Source: Desulfobacula sp. (GTDB taxonomy: Bacteria; Desulfobacterota; Desulfobacteria; Desulfobacterales; Desulfobacteraceae). From it: DNA of 6,189 nt. Numbering within the stretch: the first letter of the stretch is position 1; each line of letters opens with the position of its first letter. Below are positions 6,086 to 6,189 of this stretch, one piece after another. The position numbers and the translations under genes are program-made. Below the pieces are notes generated by a model. That model did not search any database and was not told where the DNA came from. It saw nothing but the letters and a program-made list of their open reading frames with translations. The DNA is taken from positions 1 through 6,189 of the forward strand of contig JAQICW010000044.1 in the NCBI GenBank assembly GCA_027858355.1. Reading direction: 5' to 3'.

Positions 6086-6189
6086 ATGACCTTATTCAAT
6101 CCAAAAACAGAAAACTTTGACCATCTTGATTTGAAATCAAAAGAAATAATGAAAAAAACCATTGATTTCTTTGAGAGCCGGGGGAAAAA
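6086..6189 (+). CDS. Partial N-terminus, possibly an acyl-CoA dehydrogenase
   Basis: ATG 6086 opens a frame that stays open to the right edge (34 full codons), with a good Shine-Dalgarno. The protein begins MTLFNPKTENFDHLD and continues as a charged amphipathic helix ending KKTIDFFESRGK. From memory this start, a LFNPKT motif followed by a KTIxFFE helix, is like acyl-CoA dehydrogenases (FAD flavoenzymes of beta-oxidation) common in sulfate-reducing Desulfobacterota. No catalytic or FAD-binding motif falls in the window, so the family call rests on the N-terminal style alone. It lies 44 nt downstream of the broken exporter gene on the same strand and may be co-transcribed with it; no terminator or separate promoter is obvious in the gap. 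Confidence 0.45.
   Translation, partial: MTLFNPKTENFDHLDLKSKEIMKKTIDFFESRGK

Noticed and set aside
1..6189. CRISPR array, tRNA, rRNA or insertion sequence
   Set aside because: The repeats seen are single tandem duplications of unrelated units, not spaced repeats. There are no terminal inverted repeats with a transposase, and nearly all the sequence is accounted for by coding regions.

Overview
The window looks like a piece of a moderately AT-rich bacterial chromosome. The gene families and lipid-gene content fit a Desulfobacteraceae-like member of the Desulfobacterota. That placement is an inference from the style of the proteins, not from a marker gene.

Layout: on the minus strand, read right to left, an intact rhomboid-family intramembrane protease (5282-4545) is followed after 69 nt by a 1475-residue iterative PKS/PUFA-synthase subunit (4475-48). 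Its order is active ketosynthase, ketosynthase-like chain-length factor, linker, two FabA-type hotdog domains, which is the PfaC pattern in reduced form. Its stop codon overlaps the start of a third gene (51 to beyond the left edge) by four bases. The 17 visible residues of that gene resemble the N-terminus of a 3-oxoacyl-ACP synthase III / OleA-like condensing enzyme. The three probably form one transcription unit, driven by a good sigma70-type promoter at 5291-5319 that lies almost on top of the rhomboid start codon.

On the plus strand, divergent from the rhomboid, is a LysE/RhtB-type amino-acid exporter (5427-6041) of normal total length, broken by one in-frame TAA at 5745-5747. After a 44-nt gap a new gene begins at 6086 and runs off the right edge; its N-terminus resembles acyl-CoA dehydrogenases.

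How the genes may work together: the PKS protein has condensing, chain-length and dehydratase functions but no acyltransferase, ACP, ketoreductase or enoylreductase, so it must work with partner subunits outside the window to make a polyunsaturated or other secondary lipid. The adjoining thiolase-fold enzyme could take that acyl chain further, for example by head-to-head condensation if it is OleA-like, or it could supply the primer. The rhomboid has no obvious biochemical link to lipid synthesis.

The most noteworthy observations are the single nonsense codon in an otherwise intact exporter gene, five separate short tandem duplications (11, 12, 17, 18 and 19 bp; in-frame where coding) in 6.2 kb, the apparently halved dehydratase part of the PfaC-like protein with one hotdog lacking the catalytic histidine, and a predicted leaderless rhomboid transcript whose -35 element sits in a perfect 17-bp duplication. 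I see no CRISPR array, tRNA, rRNA, insertion sequence or convincing intrinsic terminator.
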